A stretch of 64,000 nt of DNA, taken from assembly GCA_024760905.1 (NCBI GenBank), contig CM045745.1, positions 3,718,282-3,782,281 on the forward strand, given 5' to 3'. Position 1 is the first letter of the stretch. The number at the start of each line of letters is the position of its first letter. Under the pieces are notes generated by a model. That model saw only the letters and a program-made list of their open reading frames with translations. It was not told where the DNA came from and did no database searches. The stretch is from Plotosus lineatus. Lineage: Eukaryota > Chordata > Actinopteri > Siluriformes > Plotosidae. Below are positions 13,730 to 22,044 of this stretch, in pieces. A program made the translations under genes and the position numbers.

Positions 13730-16700
13730 GGACAATTAAACTAAACTGATCAGCTTTCGGTTGCCCTTGGAAGGAGCACTGGAGAACTATAATCAAACTT
13801 CGACAAAGATAATCTGATTTATTTATTTACTTACCCGAAGTGTGTGTGATGCTTCATTGCTAATTCTGTTTGATTGTTGAATTATTTGTGAATCATTTCC
13901 AAATAAGATTCATGGTTTGTGTCTCACTCAGCCCCACGTTAACCTGACCCGACTCAACCTGCTGCCCACGCCTGAATTGTTTGATTGTTAATGACACCAT
14001 TCCTCCCGTTACACAGCAGTAAACATCATCCTGCATATCAAAACCATTCAGCATCGCCAAGGCACACCATTTAACCCACCGGTCCCGGTCCCTGATAATG
14101 AAGTTATCTGTGTAGGACCTAAAGGTGCGCGGTGGCCGCGCGTGCGCTTCACGCTGCGTGTCGCTGGAACGGTGCAAGACGTGCTGACCTCGGAGAGCAG
14201 CGCACGCACATTACTGGCTCACAGGTGGAAAGTTCATAGTAGTGGGGGACATGAAATAAAACACTTAGAAAACTTTTAACCTCTCTCTCTCTCTCTCTCG
14301 CTCGCTCTCTCTCATCATCACATAATCAATGTCATTATGTCCCGTGTTTAAACTCCTGGTTCCTCTCAAGCACAACACAGCGGATCTGATTAGATTGACA
14401 GAGAGTTTCACTCTTATCCAGTTCATTATAATACTGGAGTCAATTTGTTTCTTCTTTGAAACCTTTGGCAGGAGTTCAGAAATGTATCGTTCTGCTTCTC
14501 TTCCCTGACCTCCATGTAAAGCACCTCAGCCACACCCCTCTGCCAGAGTATTAAATGTAGTATTAAATGTAGGGATATTGCTTAATCATATTTCATAGTT
14601 ATATTCATGATATATCTTTCTATACATTTTATTCAATTTCTATGACTACTTGTTCTTCAATTTCATGTCACTTTCAACCTCGGACCGGATGTTCGTAAAA
14701 ACGAACGTTCGTAAGTGGGGGAGCGTCTGTAATATATATAGTAGGCCTTTGACTAGTCACGGTTTTGCACTTGCGCCCCCTGCATATTCTTAGTGTGTTT
14801 TAATTACCAGTTAAGCTCGGTGATTCTACTCAAACACTAAGCACCAGAAAAAGGTAATGAGGTTGGATGTCTCTTCTGAAAAAATAAGACTTTCTCCTGA
14901 AGAAACAACAGTTTCCTCTGAAATGCCTGAAGAGGAATAATCATCTGAACTTTTGTAAGGCACTGTAGTATTAAAGTCTTTTTCAATTATTATTCCAGAA
15001 CAGTACCCAAGTTAATGTTTAGAATGTTTGTGGGTGTGATTTTATGTACTGTGGTGTAGCATGTTTATCCTTTTGTTCTGTTTATCCAATTTATTACACT
15101 TCATGTTCTTTTATGTTCTTTTTGTTATGGTCTGTGTTTTTGGGGGACTTTGATTTTGGCAGCTCTTAAACTCTATTTTCTCTCCGCTCCAGCTGAGGTG
15201 TGTGGCTGACCTGCTCAGATGGCAGTAATTCACACTTGAATTCACTCCTCTCATCTACTCCAAATAAACCAGTGGTTCTGAAATAGTGCGATTCTAGGGA
15301 GGCGCGTGTGAACCCAGGGAACATGCTTTTTTTGCCGTATTAGAATAGAGTGGTACCTTACCATACGAAATTAATCCGTTCCAGAGGCAGTTTCGTAACC
15401 TGGATTTTTTGTAAGTAGAACCACATTTTACATGTAAGACGTGTGATTCGTTCCAAGGCCCCCAATACTACCCCCTAAATCCTTTAAAAATTGTAAAAGC
15501 ATACTTTTTAAGGTACTTACTTCATGTTGACCATGTCTTCTTAGCAGAGTTATAATCTTACAAATCTTTATGCAGGGTTAAAAGCCTGAGCCAAAAAATA
15601 AAGTTGCAATGAGCACACTCGGAAAAACTCATGAAACAACAGTAACTGTCCTTTACACGAAAAGCATCATGGGTATTATAGAGATACAGCTCCATAATAG
15701 CCAATGGGAGGGAGCTACGTCATCCCTCCTAGCCAATGGGAGGCCAGTGCAGCGAGATGTTGGGAGATAGTCAATGGGAGAGCAATTCGTGCATTGTTTT
15801 AATTTTTGAGATGGTGTTTTCATAACACGAACTTGTTTCGTATCCAGAGACAAAAATTTTAGGAAAATGTTTTTTGTAACCTGGATTTTTCGTTTGCTGG
15901 GACTATTGTTAGGTGAGGTACCACTGTAAAGTGTAATTGTACATCCACTACAGCAGGTGGCAGTGGCTTCCTCACTGTCAGAGTGTACCCAGAGGTGAAA
16001 TAAGAAGAGAAGTTAATAAACCCACCATGGAAATTTTTAACAGGGATGGAAAGAGAGGCAGAGAGAGACGGAGACAGTGAGAGAAACAAAAGTCTCCCAA
16101 AAGCTAAGTTGAGGGGGTATGATGAAGCGGACATAGCACTCGGCTTCACTGTGCTGCGGTGAGAAACGAGGAAAAACCGCTGTGTTTCCTGTGTCTGAAA
16201 ACATTGGCGGCAGACAGTATGAACCCGAATAAATTCAGGCGTCACTTAAAGACATCACATCCCGATCACATGATGAGCCGAGTGAGTTTTTTCAGCGTAA
16301 ACAAGCCGAATATTGCCAACAATCATCCTGCTTTAAGAATGCTATTCCAGCAAACCAGCAAGCTCTGTTAGCATCAGATAAGGAGGAGTACCAAACTGCT
16401 CAGTATAGAAAACCCCACAGCAGAGCAGAGGAACTGATCCTACCTGCAGCACATAAGGTCTCTGTCATGCTGGATGACGTCAGCGCTGTGAAAACAAGTC
16501 CAGATCCCAGTTCAGCATTGAGCAGAAGCTGAGATTTCAGTATAGTGTTTTAAACCCAGCTTCGAAAAGCTGTACACTGCGAAACCATTAAATTGTACCA
16601 TTAATGTGGATTTAATCATTATAACAAAAAAAATACAAATTGTTTTATTCATTTTTGTTTTGTAGGTTAAAGTGTTTTATATATTGTGTTCCTGTTGCTG

Positions 16701-17594
16701 ATCAATTTGAATTTATTATTATTTATTGATTTTATTTAGTTTTATTTTTCAGTATCAAATGGTTCAAATTGTTGGTCAAAAAATGTTTACAGTTTAAATA
16801 AGGATACGTTTTTAATTTCAGGTAAATTGATGCACTTTAAATCTTTTTGTTTAAAGACTAAAAAATTGATAAAGTTATTCTTTGTTAGAAGTTTATATTT
16901 CTTCCATAATGTTAATAAGGATACAGTGTCTGCAGAGGATTACTTATAACAATTTTTGGAAAAATAACACTACAGTATTTATATTGAGGGGAGGGGGCGC
17001 AAAATGTTTTCCTCTTCCTAGGGGGGACAGGACAGAAAGTAATTGAGAAGCACTGCAATAAACACAAGCAGGCTCACCTCTGCCTCAGAGGTCACGTCAC
17101 ACACATCACGTCCCTCTTTCTTTGTATTCTCGAACTCTGTTTTCTGCCCGCTCCGGCTGAGGGGCGTGGCTGAGCTGCTCTCATCTACTCCCTATAAACA
17201 CAAACTGCACGCTCACCTCTGTGCCACAAAATTGTCTCACTTCACGTCCCTGCTTCCCTGTGTTCTCTCTGGTTCCAGTGTTTAATGTTTGTGTTTTCCT
17301 TCGTCATCAGTACTGTAGTTAAAGCGCTCTGCTTAAGTGCTTCCCCTTTAAATAATAAATCCACTCTGTGCCATCTCACATTGCCTGCATTCTGGGTCCA
17401 GCTGAAAGCTCATTACGTCATACTTTTATGTTCTTTGTGTGCAGTACAATAAATAATGCAATGCCTCCCTCTAGTGGGCGTATGATAAGCATTTTTAATC
17501 ACCAATGTGCAATACAGTGCTGTACCTGTATGTTTATTCAAATTGTGAAAGCATTTTACTGTATTACACGTCATGTTGTTTATATATACTATAT

Positions 17595-17646
<52 letters not shown>

Positions 17647-18525
17647 TACACACACATACACATACACACACAGTCAGCCCTCTACTTACGAAGCATCCTG
17701 GGTACAAAATCCCTGGGTTACGACGAACATTTTCTTAAGTTTTCGTCCCCGGGATATGAACACAACCCCCTCTTACGAAAAGAAATTCAAAATTCAAACA
17801 CGCCAATCAAAATTTCACATGATGTGCGAGTTGCTCTCCCATTGGCGGTCTCTCAACATCCCGCCCCACTGGCCTCCCATTGGCTAGAAGGGATGATGCA
17901 GAGCCAGAAGGAGACCTTAAAGAGGAAATACAGTGAGGACCTCTGATCTTTCAAACGGGCACTGTAATACCGAGAGAGAAAGAGACAGAAGGAAGCTTAA
18001 CTCTTTAGTTTTTTGTTTAGTTTTAGTTTTAAGTTGTTTAATTCAGTAAATGTTTAATAAATGTGGCCCATGTGAGCTCATCTGGAATTCCGATCCCTCA
18101 AGGAATCAAGTTGAATTGAATCAAGGAATCAATTGAATTCCACGTCTTGTGGGCGTGGCCCGCAGCGCTAGTATACAATACATTGTGTGTCTGTGTGTGT
18201 CTGTGTGTGTATGTGTGTGTGTGAGAGAGAGAAAGACAGGGGTGTGTGTGTGTGTGTATGTTAATAAAAAGTGTTTAATAATGGTTTAATTCATAAATAT
18301 GTTAATAAAATGTTTAAACGGTTTAATAAATAATTTTCTTTTACTTTTAACACATATCTTGGTGTACGTTTATCATTTTTTAAAGGGTTTATGGGGTTTA
18401 TCCAGTCCAAAGACTGGAGCCTTGGAATGAATCAGGCGTTTAACATGTAAAATGCGACACCTACTGACAAAATTCCCAGGTTACGAAAAATATTCATTTC
18501 GTACGTAGGGGGCCGACTGTATATG

Positions 18526-18594
<69 letters not shown>

Positions 18595-19367
18595 TGATAC
18601 CTCTGCTCACGAACATAATTGGTTCCCAGAAAGTGTGTGTAAGGCGAAAAGTTCGTCTTCCGAACATTTATTTCCCATAAGAAACCATTAAAATGAGAAT
18701 AATCCGTTCCCAGGTCCCCATAAAACAATTTTCTACTAAATAAGCCTTAAAACTACACAAAAATATACCTTATTTTATGTATAATAAATGTGCTATTGTA
18801 TTGTAATTAAAGAAATAAACTGTACTGTATAATAAAGTCGTTTTATTTACCTTTGTGATGGGAGTTGATGGCTTGATGGAATGGAGTGGGAGGAGGAGGG
18901 ACTTACTGTTTGGAAGGAGAGTTTGGAAACGCCTACTGTTTGGAAACACCCTTAGCCACACACGCACCCTTAATAGCTTCCTTGTTCTTAAGGATGGGAG
19001 CAATGGTAGACTTAGCGTACTGGTACTGGGACGCTGAGTCACACAAACGCACACCTCGTTCGTGTTTTTCAATGAGCTCCACCTGTGGTGGGGTCTTTTT
19101 CGGTCCCATAATAGCAAAAGTACACTCAATATGGTCCAAAATGTCTAGCAAACACAAACAACTTCCGCATTCAAAGAAAGGGGGTGATGAACTGTGACGC
19201 CATGAGCGTGCGTCAGCTTCTCGTGGCCGCCACCGTGGCGCTGTTCAACCGCGTGGTTTGATTCGTCCGCCGAAAACTAGTTCGTCAGCAGAGACTATAT
19301 GCTCGCAAATTTAATGTTCTTGAGGCGAAAAGTTAGTGAGCTTAAGCGTTCGTCAGCGGAGGTTTTA

Positions 19368-19406
<39 letters not shown>

Positions 19407-20811
19407 CATGTGTGTGTATGCATGCTGTATAATGTTTTTATATTTTATTAATAAATATCACAGTACCAAATTAAAAAGTTTTTCTTAATCATTACTACAT
19501 TAATACTGTATTAATAAGTATGACTGTCTATAGAACGTGTTTAAGAAGCATATTTTAGCACATGTAATAGATACATAGTATTTTACTTCTGGTTGATCAT
19601 ATCGCGCATGTAATATGATACATGGGGTTTTATTTCCAGGTACAGAACTCATAGATTAGCTTCATACGCGGGAGGGGCTGGAACCGAACCCCCATGAATA
19701 AAGGGGGCCTAACTGTATACACACACCCACACATATATATTATATATAAAGTATTTATATGAATGTTAAAGTATGATTAACTACCTATCACAGAATTAAT
19801 AAATGACGAGATATACACTCAGTTACAGTAGGCCCTTGACCATTTGCCATTCAGCGTTCGCGCCCCCAAATACTCGCGGATTGGCTACAAACCCAGAAGT
19901 AAATGGCACACGAGTCAAATTTAGCCAATGGCTGAGAGCTTTTGCTCTTTTTTTCTCCTTTGCACACAAGTTATCAACATGATCACTTGAATTGCAAAGT
20001 AAATTTTTTAGTGTGTTTTTTAATGATTATTTAAGCCCCATGATGCCACTAAAATGCCCTGCATCTTCTCTAGCTTCTGGTAAGAAGCCAAGTGTTTTGT
20101 TTATTCCTAAATATTATTGCAGTATAAAATTAAAAGGTTTTTTATTATTATTACTGCATTAATGAGTAAGACTGTCTATAGAATGTGTTTACCAAGAATA
20201 TTTTAGCGTATGTAATAATACGTAATATGTAAAATGTAATATGTAGGGTTTTAAAACCGCAGCAATTACTCGTGGACTTTCATGAGCCGCGAGATGGGCC
20301 AGAACTGAACAGTCGCAAAAAACGGGGGCCTACTGTACTCACATCTGGACTGGCAATTTGAAAACAGATGGCCTATTTTGAACATAGAAATAGAAATTTA
20401 AAAAATGTTTGTGCTCTTACCGATTAATTGGAAAAAAATAATCGACCAATACATCGACTGTAATCATTAGCAACGGCCCTAGTATGTACTGTACAGTCCT
20501 CAGACTGGTTTTAAGGTTACAGCTTATAAAAACTCAACAATATGTGTTAGTGACTTTTGTAATATGTTCTGGCACTGCTTAATGCTTTGATGTGCAGAAG
20601 GCAAACATACATTGAGCTCAATGATCCAGAGCAGAGTGATAAAGAGAAGGTCAAAGGTCACAAACAGGCAGAAGGTTCTTCGGAGGTCAGAGATGCACTT
20701 CTTTTCAACGCCTTCATAAGAATCGATGCGGGCAGACACAGGAGTAGAGTTGATGGAGCCCACGCCCCTTGCTGTGGCCCTTGAGTCCACGCTGCTGCAC
20801 TGACTCGCCAT
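3167..20811 (-). CDS. stard3nl: STARD3NL (MENTHO), late-endosomal cholesterol-binding MENTAL-domain protein
   Basis: Seven coding exons on the minus strand give about 226 residues, close to the known family length. Order by coordinate: 20611-20811, 11785-11862, 10304-10381, 9913-9966, 9351-9468, 9141-9239, 3167-3219. All introns start GT and end AG, and phases join without gaps. Exon 1 carries RRTFCLFVTFDLLF and the first membrane helix. Exons 3-5 supply the other three helices (CRLRHWWAIA, GAFGYLLP, LETWLLDFKVLPQEA). Exon 6 carries SDGQFYSPPES, the region that in STARD3 and STARD3NL forms the VAP-binding FFAT-type motif. The family protein sits in late-endosome membranes, binds cholesterol and tethers endosomes to the ER. 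The absence of a START domain and the short acidic C-terminus point to STARD3NL rather than STARD3. The ATG has G at +4. Nothing suggests inactivation. Confidence 0.94.
3220..5594. other. STARD3NL intron 6, distal part; no gene seen
   Basis: AT-rich intronic sequence. Minus-strand frames near 4,710-5,188 are open for up to 116 codons but show no recognisable domain. Nothing further can be supported. Confidence 0.6.
5595..7149 (-). mobile_element. Tc1-type transposon copy 1 with IR/DR ends
   Basis: Terminal inverted repeats begin AGGTCCTTCTCAAAAAATTA and the mirror image ends at 7,149, with TA duplications at 5593-5594 and 7150-7151. The outer repeat motif TCTCAAAAAATTAGCA recurs about 175 bp inside each end, so this is the two-part IR/DR arrangement of many fish Tc1 elements. 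The transposase lies on the minus strand and is frameshifted. The element lies in STARD3NL intron 6, in the same orientation as the gene. Confidence 0.95.
5869..6820 (-). pseudogene. Tc1 transposase, frameshifted by an internal deletion
   Basis: The N-terminal frame (6428-6820) starts MGKTADL and carries the paired-type DNA-binding HTH (KTQKEISEPIGCSQ). The C-terminal frame (5869-6612) carries the DDE catalytic domain: FSDESKF, the HDLAPAHSA block and the SPDLNPIEHLWD block. The two frames overlap around 6,560, where the coding sequence jumps from the QWTG codons straight to a downstream GYRCRIP block. About 50 bp, not a multiple of three, appear to be lost relative to intact relatives. Copy 3 at 57.7 kb has the same junction. 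Confidence 0.9.
7150..8386. other. STARD3NL intron 6, no gene seen
   Basis: Intronic sequence with a poly-A run at about 7,618-7,640 and short ATT and TG runs near 7,665-7,805. No repeat family or ORF was recognised. Confidence 0.55.
8387..8499 (-). other. candidate alternative terminal exon, lysine-rich
   Basis: A minus-strand open stretch preceded by a TTTTAG acceptor encodes about 37 residues including QEEKAQRRDKKKERTAELL and ending KKIKFKK, then TAA. It lies in STARD3NL intron 6, and its phase would continue correctly from exon 6. No family is recognised. It may be a chance ORF, a cryptic exon or part of another gene. Confidence 0.25.
8788..8902. repeat. perfect 39-bp inverted repeat (hairpin)
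   Basis: The left arm 8788-8826 and right arm 8864-8902 are exact reverse complements around a 37-nt spacer. The arm contains TTATCCGGACTTCCGATC. Related wording (CTCATCCGGACCTCCGATG near 26,295; GGACCTCTGATCTTTCAAAC near 25,929 and 17,938) occurs inside the Tigger-like elements, so the hairpin is probably a fragment of that element group. Confidence 0.9.
9141..9239 (-). CDS. stard3nl: STARD3NL exon 6 (FFAT-type region)
   Basis: This 99-bp exon begins and ends in phase 1. It encodes SERAPLMLPGPLSDGQFYSP followed by PES. The acceptor is TACAG and the donor GTGAGA. The ASER-like and SDGQFYSPPES wording favours STARD3NL over STARD3. Confidence 0.93.
9351..9468 (-). CDS. stard3nl: STARD3NL exon 5 (TM4)
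   Basis: This 118-bp exon begins in phase 0 after TCCAG and ends in phase 1 at GTGAGC. It encodes LLSQGAFGYLLP and WLETWLLDFKVLPQEA. A second AG 12 bp inside the exon would also keep frame and give a protein four residues shorter. The longer form fits the family better. Confidence 0.9.
9913..9966 (-). CDS. stard3nl: STARD3NL exon 4 (TM3)
   Basis: This 54-bp, phase 0-0 exon encodes ITTAVTSGFLIAKVIISK. The acceptor is AACAG. The donor, GTAGAT, is weak at positions +4 and +5. Confidence 0.9.
10304..10381 (-). CDS. stard3nl: STARD3NL exon 3 (TM2)
   Basis: This 78-bp, phase 0-0 exon encodes FRFAALILAYAVCRLRHWWA. The acceptor is TTCAG and the donor GTATGT. Confidence 0.93.
10970..11285 (+). repeat. 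tRNA-derived SINE with RTE-type tail, head truncated
   Basis: The head survives only from TCCCACTCTCCACAAGG. The body (TTGCTGACTTTCG, GTAGGCTGCAAAG) is intact. The tail holds GGAAGGGCATCCGACGTAAA, which also occurs in the 5' UTR of the RTE LINEs, followed by TTCGCTGTGGCGACTCCCGA and GCCGAAAGG, matching the RTE 3' end. An A-rich stretch ends it at about 11,305. It lies in STARD3NL intron 2. Confidence 0.85.
11372..11590 (-). repeat. tRNA-derived SINE, second head type
   Basis: Read on the minus strand, the head has A-box-like TAGTGGCTCAGAGATTAAG and B-box-like GGGTTCAAGCCCC, then the body phrase GTTGGGCCATGAAACGAGGC and an end with AAATGCAAATGCA. This wording is common in fish genomes as a dispersed tRNA-like SINE. 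The family name cannot be fixed from sequence alone. It lies in STARD3NL intron 2. Confidence 0.7.
11785..11862 (-). CDS. stard3nl: STARD3NL exon 2
   Basis: This 78-bp, phase 0-0 exon encodes a loop with KKEVLEYDYHNSFFDIF. The acceptor is TGTCAG and the donor GTAAGT. The segment matches the luminal loop between helices 1 and 2 of the MENTAL domain. Confidence 0.92.
12183..12330 (+). pseudogene. hAT transposase N-terminus, BED zinc finger relic
   Basis: One frame reads a VLEHFNV block, two in-frame stops, then CRLCKSEMARHG and REHLK. The C-x2-C followed by spaced histidines is the BED finger layout of ZBED1-like hAT transposases. No catalytic region was found downstream. The relic lies about 250 bp inside the left end of the composite hAT. 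Confidence 0.6.
12404..12848. mobile_element. Tigger-like MITE, family V
   Basis: Ends CTGGGATCCCTCACTTTCC and CAGTGATCCCTC (reverse complement of the right end) are flanked by TA (12402-12403, 12849-12850). The 445-bp interior has no ORF. A second copy in the opposite orientation lies at 57,298-59,354 and is split by a Tc1 element. Confidence 0.8.
12970..13093 (+). promoter_or_regulatory. possible promoter and first coding exon
   Basis: A palindromic TCACGTGA E-box at about 12,976 is followed 28 bp later by AAGATGGCAGCC, a YY1-type start-site context. The ATG opens a 28-codon frame with an Arg-bearing, hydrophobic N-terminus (MAALVFLARLFN), as in mitochondrial leaders. The frame ends in TGA at about 13,093 unless spliced. 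No downstream exons were recognised. It could be a relic of a captured or processed gene, or chance. Confidence 0.25.
13450..14729. mobile_element. Tigger-like non-autonomous element, family IV
   Basis: The right end reads, in reverse complement, CAGACGCTCCCCCACTTACG, followed by TA at 14730-14731. The left end begins CAGACGCTCCCTAGC, which is duplicated in tandem at 13,450 and 13,465, then CTTACGAACG. About 1.27 kb. The interior includes CT and CA runs and a 94-codon minus-strand frame (13,893-14,177) with no recognisable domain. Confidence 0.8.
14736..14805. repeat. end fragment of family VI Tigger-like element
   Basis: AGTAGGCCTTTGACTAGTCA and GCGCCCCC resemble the left end of the element at 19,826 (CAGTAGGCCCTTGACC and GCGCCCCC). 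No matching right end was found nearby. Confidence 0.4.
15150..15269. repeat. left member of a diverged direct repeat split by a hAT element
   Basis: The phrases TTTTCTCTCCGCTCCAGCTG and CTCTCATCTACTCC recur in altered form at about 17,140-17,195 (TTTTCTGCCCGCTCCGGCTG, CTCTCATCTACTCC). The hAT at 15,270-17,055 sits between the two copies. The nature of the repeat is unknown. Confidence 0.5.
15348..15926. mobile_element. Tigger-like MITE, family III
   Basis: Inverted ends GAGTGGTACCTTACCATACG and CAGTGGTACCTCACCTAAC, with TA duplications at 15346-15347 and 15927-15928. 579 bp and no transposase. Subterminal ACGAA and TTCGTAACCTGG motifs repeat near both ends, as in families I, II and IV. Confidence 0.88.
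16090..16510 (+). pseudogene. hAT transposase fragment (ZBED5/SCAND3-like)
   Basis: A first frame reads YDEADIALGFTVLR. After a one-base shift a second frame reads NEEKPLCFLCLKTLAADSMN and RRHLKTSHPDH, a BED zinc finger with C-x2-C and H-x4-H. Further on, codons for KPHSRAEELILPAAHK match the start of the hAT catalytic region. Frameshifts and stops interrupt it, and most of the catalytic domain is missing. Confidence 0.78.
17056..17300. repeat. right member of the split direct repeat
   Basis: Starts with the hAT target duplication. Two partly repeated blocks (GCTCACCTCTG, then TCACGTC) contain CTATAAACACAAACTGCAC, which could be a TATA-like element. The pattern suggests an LTR or tandem repeat, but it is not identified. 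Confidence 0.35.
17585..17670. repeat. (TA)n then (CA)n microsatellite
   Basis: About 50 bp of TA units pass into CACACATA units that abut the left end of the next Tigger-like element. Confidence 0.95.
17671..18519 (+). mobile_element. Tigger-like element, family I copy 1
   Basis: The ends CAGTCAGCCCTCTACTTACG and (reverse complement) CAGTCGGCCCCCTACGTACG are inverted repeats. TA follows at 18520-18521, and the left side is microsatellite. 849 bp. The interior has ACGAA motifs near each end, a GA/TG-rich microsatellite, and a short frame ending KETLKRKYSEDL that is shared with copy 2. Confidence 0.88.
18520..18589. repeat. (TA)n microsatellite
   Basis: About 60 bp of TA units between two Tigger-like elements. 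It probably supplied the TA target for both. Confidence 0.95.
18590..19372 (-). mobile_element. Tigger-like element, family II, with transposase N-terminus
   Basis: Inverted ends CACAGTGATACCTCTGCTCA and CACAGTAAAACCTCCGCTGA both continue into CGAA. TA lies on each side (18588-18589, 19373-19374). 783 bp. A minus-strand frame inside encodes a pogo/Tigger helix-turn-helix, which identifies the whole group of TA-flanked elements in this window. Confidence 0.9.
18933..19109 (-). pseudogene. Tigger (TIGD1-like) transposase N-terminal fragment
   Basis: From ATG at 19109-19107 the frame encodes about 58 residues beginning MGPKKTPPQVELIEKHERG, then STIAPILKNKEAIKG and VAKGVSKQ. This is the N-terminal CENP-B/pogo-type DNA-binding helix-turn-helix of Tigger1-like transposases. 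The rest of the protein, including the DDE domain, is absent. The frame ends where the element's right half begins. Confidence 0.85.
19420..19715. mobile_element. family VI Tigger-like element, right part only
   Basis: AAATTAAAAAGTTTTTCTTA and GACTGTCTATAGAA match the interior of the element at 19,826-20,335, and the end AAAGGGGGCCTAACTG followed by TA matches its right terminus. The left end is lost in the (TA)n tract. Confidence 0.7.
19826..20335. mobile_element. Tigger-like MITE, family VI
   Basis: Inverted ends CAGTAGGCCCTTGACC and CAGTAGGCCCCCGTTTTTTG, flanked by TA (19824-19825, 20336-20337). 510 bp, no coding content. Confidence 0.85.
20611..20811 (-). CDS. stard3nl: STARD3NL exon 1 (start codon, TM1)
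   Basis: The ATG lies at 20811-20809. The exon encodes about 67 residues: a polar Ser/Arg-rich N-terminus, then the conserved block DLRRTFCLFVTFDLLF leading into LLWIIELN. It ends in phase 0 at a GTATGT donor. The 5' UTR boundary upstream of 20,811 could not be placed. Confidence 0.93.
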
Positions 20812-22044
20812 GACCTTTCACTCACAACAGGCCACGCCCACCACTTTCTCTCACCAGCCAAGAAAGCTGCATCGAACAGCCATGTCTGGTCAAGACAAAC
20901 CACAAACAGACACAAATAAAAAACATTTCACCCTACTGTTGCAGGACTTTTTCAGAAAGTGGCTAAAAGCATGTGCAGTCATTCTAATAATAGCAGATGT
21001 GCTTGATGTATTTTTACTCTGGTTTGAAAAGGTTCACATCAATGGAAAGAACAAATATATTTTAGCTAGTTATACTGAACCTCTGCTGTGAATGATACAT
21101 TACAGTATATACATATACGTATTAATGCTGAATACTGTTCCGATGATGTAACATATTAAAAAATATAATTAGCTAGAAATAACATGCAAAACCACACAGA
21201 AAAACACAGGACCTTCTTGCTGTGAGGTGGATGTGCTAACCACTCTGCCACCAAGCTTCCTTCAATGAGTTATAGACATCCCTAATTACTGACAAAGACT
21301 CCACACATAATAAGGACAATAGCACGGCTGACACTAGCTCATACTTGATTAAAACAGCACAACACCTGTTCCAGTTTATCCATGGTGCTCAAACTGGACT
21401 GGATAATCTGTTTATCTAACAACAGCACAGACACTGCCTATAGCTAGGAAGAAAACAGTCAAGACTCAAAAGGCAGAAGTTTTGTTTCCACTCCTCCCAT
21501 ACAATCTATTCCACAGTGCCTGTATTTGCAGGACAGATACATCCATGATGACTAATGCACAACCAGGATACTGAACAGTACTGCCTCAGTTCCTATTCTC
21601 CTTGCATACCTCTGATTTTAGACAACACTGAAAAAACATCAGCACAAATCCTCTCGTACCATGGGCAGTAGAAAGATCTATCAGGCATGTACATGAGGGA
21701 GAATGCAAGGCCCTGATGAGCACATTTGCTGTCTGGATCAACCTGAGCTAATCACACTCAACCTCAGTAAAACAACAGCACTGATGGATCAGGACACAGA
21801 AGGACTCCTCTGATTCCTGTTACTACTGAGGACATGACAGAGGAAAGTCCTGATAGGTTAATTATGTTTATGATGTGATTTAGCTGACCTAGTCAGCTGC
21901 TGACAAGTAAACTTTGGAGCAGTTATTCCAATCTAGGAAAATTGCTAAAGTCATTGCCAAATCTAGTTAATCTAGATGAAGTATCAATTGGCTATTTTGC
22001 ATACAGCTGACGTTACTTCAAAACTACATGGGAAGTACTCGTCA
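20812..22044. other. upstream flank of STARD3NL; no other gene seen
   Basis: The first 100 bp upstream of the STARD3NL start are the best place for its 5' UTR, but no TATA box or clear CpG island is seen. 21,263-22,030 holds no repeat or domain I recognise. Confidence 0.5.
21208..21262 (-). repeat. SINE head fragment, Mermaid/DANA-like
   Basis: The stretch ACCTTCTTGCTGTGAGGTGG through CTAACCACTCTGCCACC is the reverse complement of the tRNA-like head seen in the larger copies. Confidence 0.7.

Larger units (their letters stand above)
15270..17055 (+). mobile_element. hAT element with BED-finger transposase relic
   Basis: The ends CAGTGGTTCTGAAATAG and (reverse complement of the right end) CAGTGCTTCTCAATTAC are imperfect inverted repeats of the hAT type. 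The flanking 8-bp duplications are AAATAAAC (15262-15269) and CAATAAAC (17056-17063), with one mismatch. The element contains a transposase relic on the plus strand and was later split by a Tigger-like MITE at 15,348-15,926. Confidence 0.82.
11935..20481. mobile_element. composite hAT element filling STARD3NL intron 1
   Basis: The left end TTGTGCTGCAACAACGAATC and the right end (reverse complement TAGGGCCGTTGCTAATGATT) resemble each other and the common hAT end TAGGGCTGCAAC. Candidate 8-bp target duplications GTATGTGC (11927-11934) and GTATGTAC (20482-20489) match at 7 of 8 positions. A BED-finger transposase relic lies just inside the left end. Taking out the recognised insertions leaves roughly 2.5-2.9 kb, a plausible autonomous hAT length. 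The alternative is two unrelated hAT fragments that happen to flank the region. Confidence 0.45.

Noticed and set aside
13893..14177. A 94-codon minus-strand frame inside the family IV element
   Set aside because: No transposase motif or other domain is visible; probably chance within a MITE.
17413..17946. Open frames rich in Tyr-Ile or His-Thr around 17.4-17.9 kb and 18.4-18.7 kb
   Set aside because: They are translations of (TA)n and (CA)n tracts.
3167..20811. Assigning the host gene to STARD3 instead of STARD3NL
   Set aside because: There is no START domain; the sequence ends with a short acidic tail and stop, and exon 6 has the SERA...SDGQFYSPPES wording of STARD3NL.
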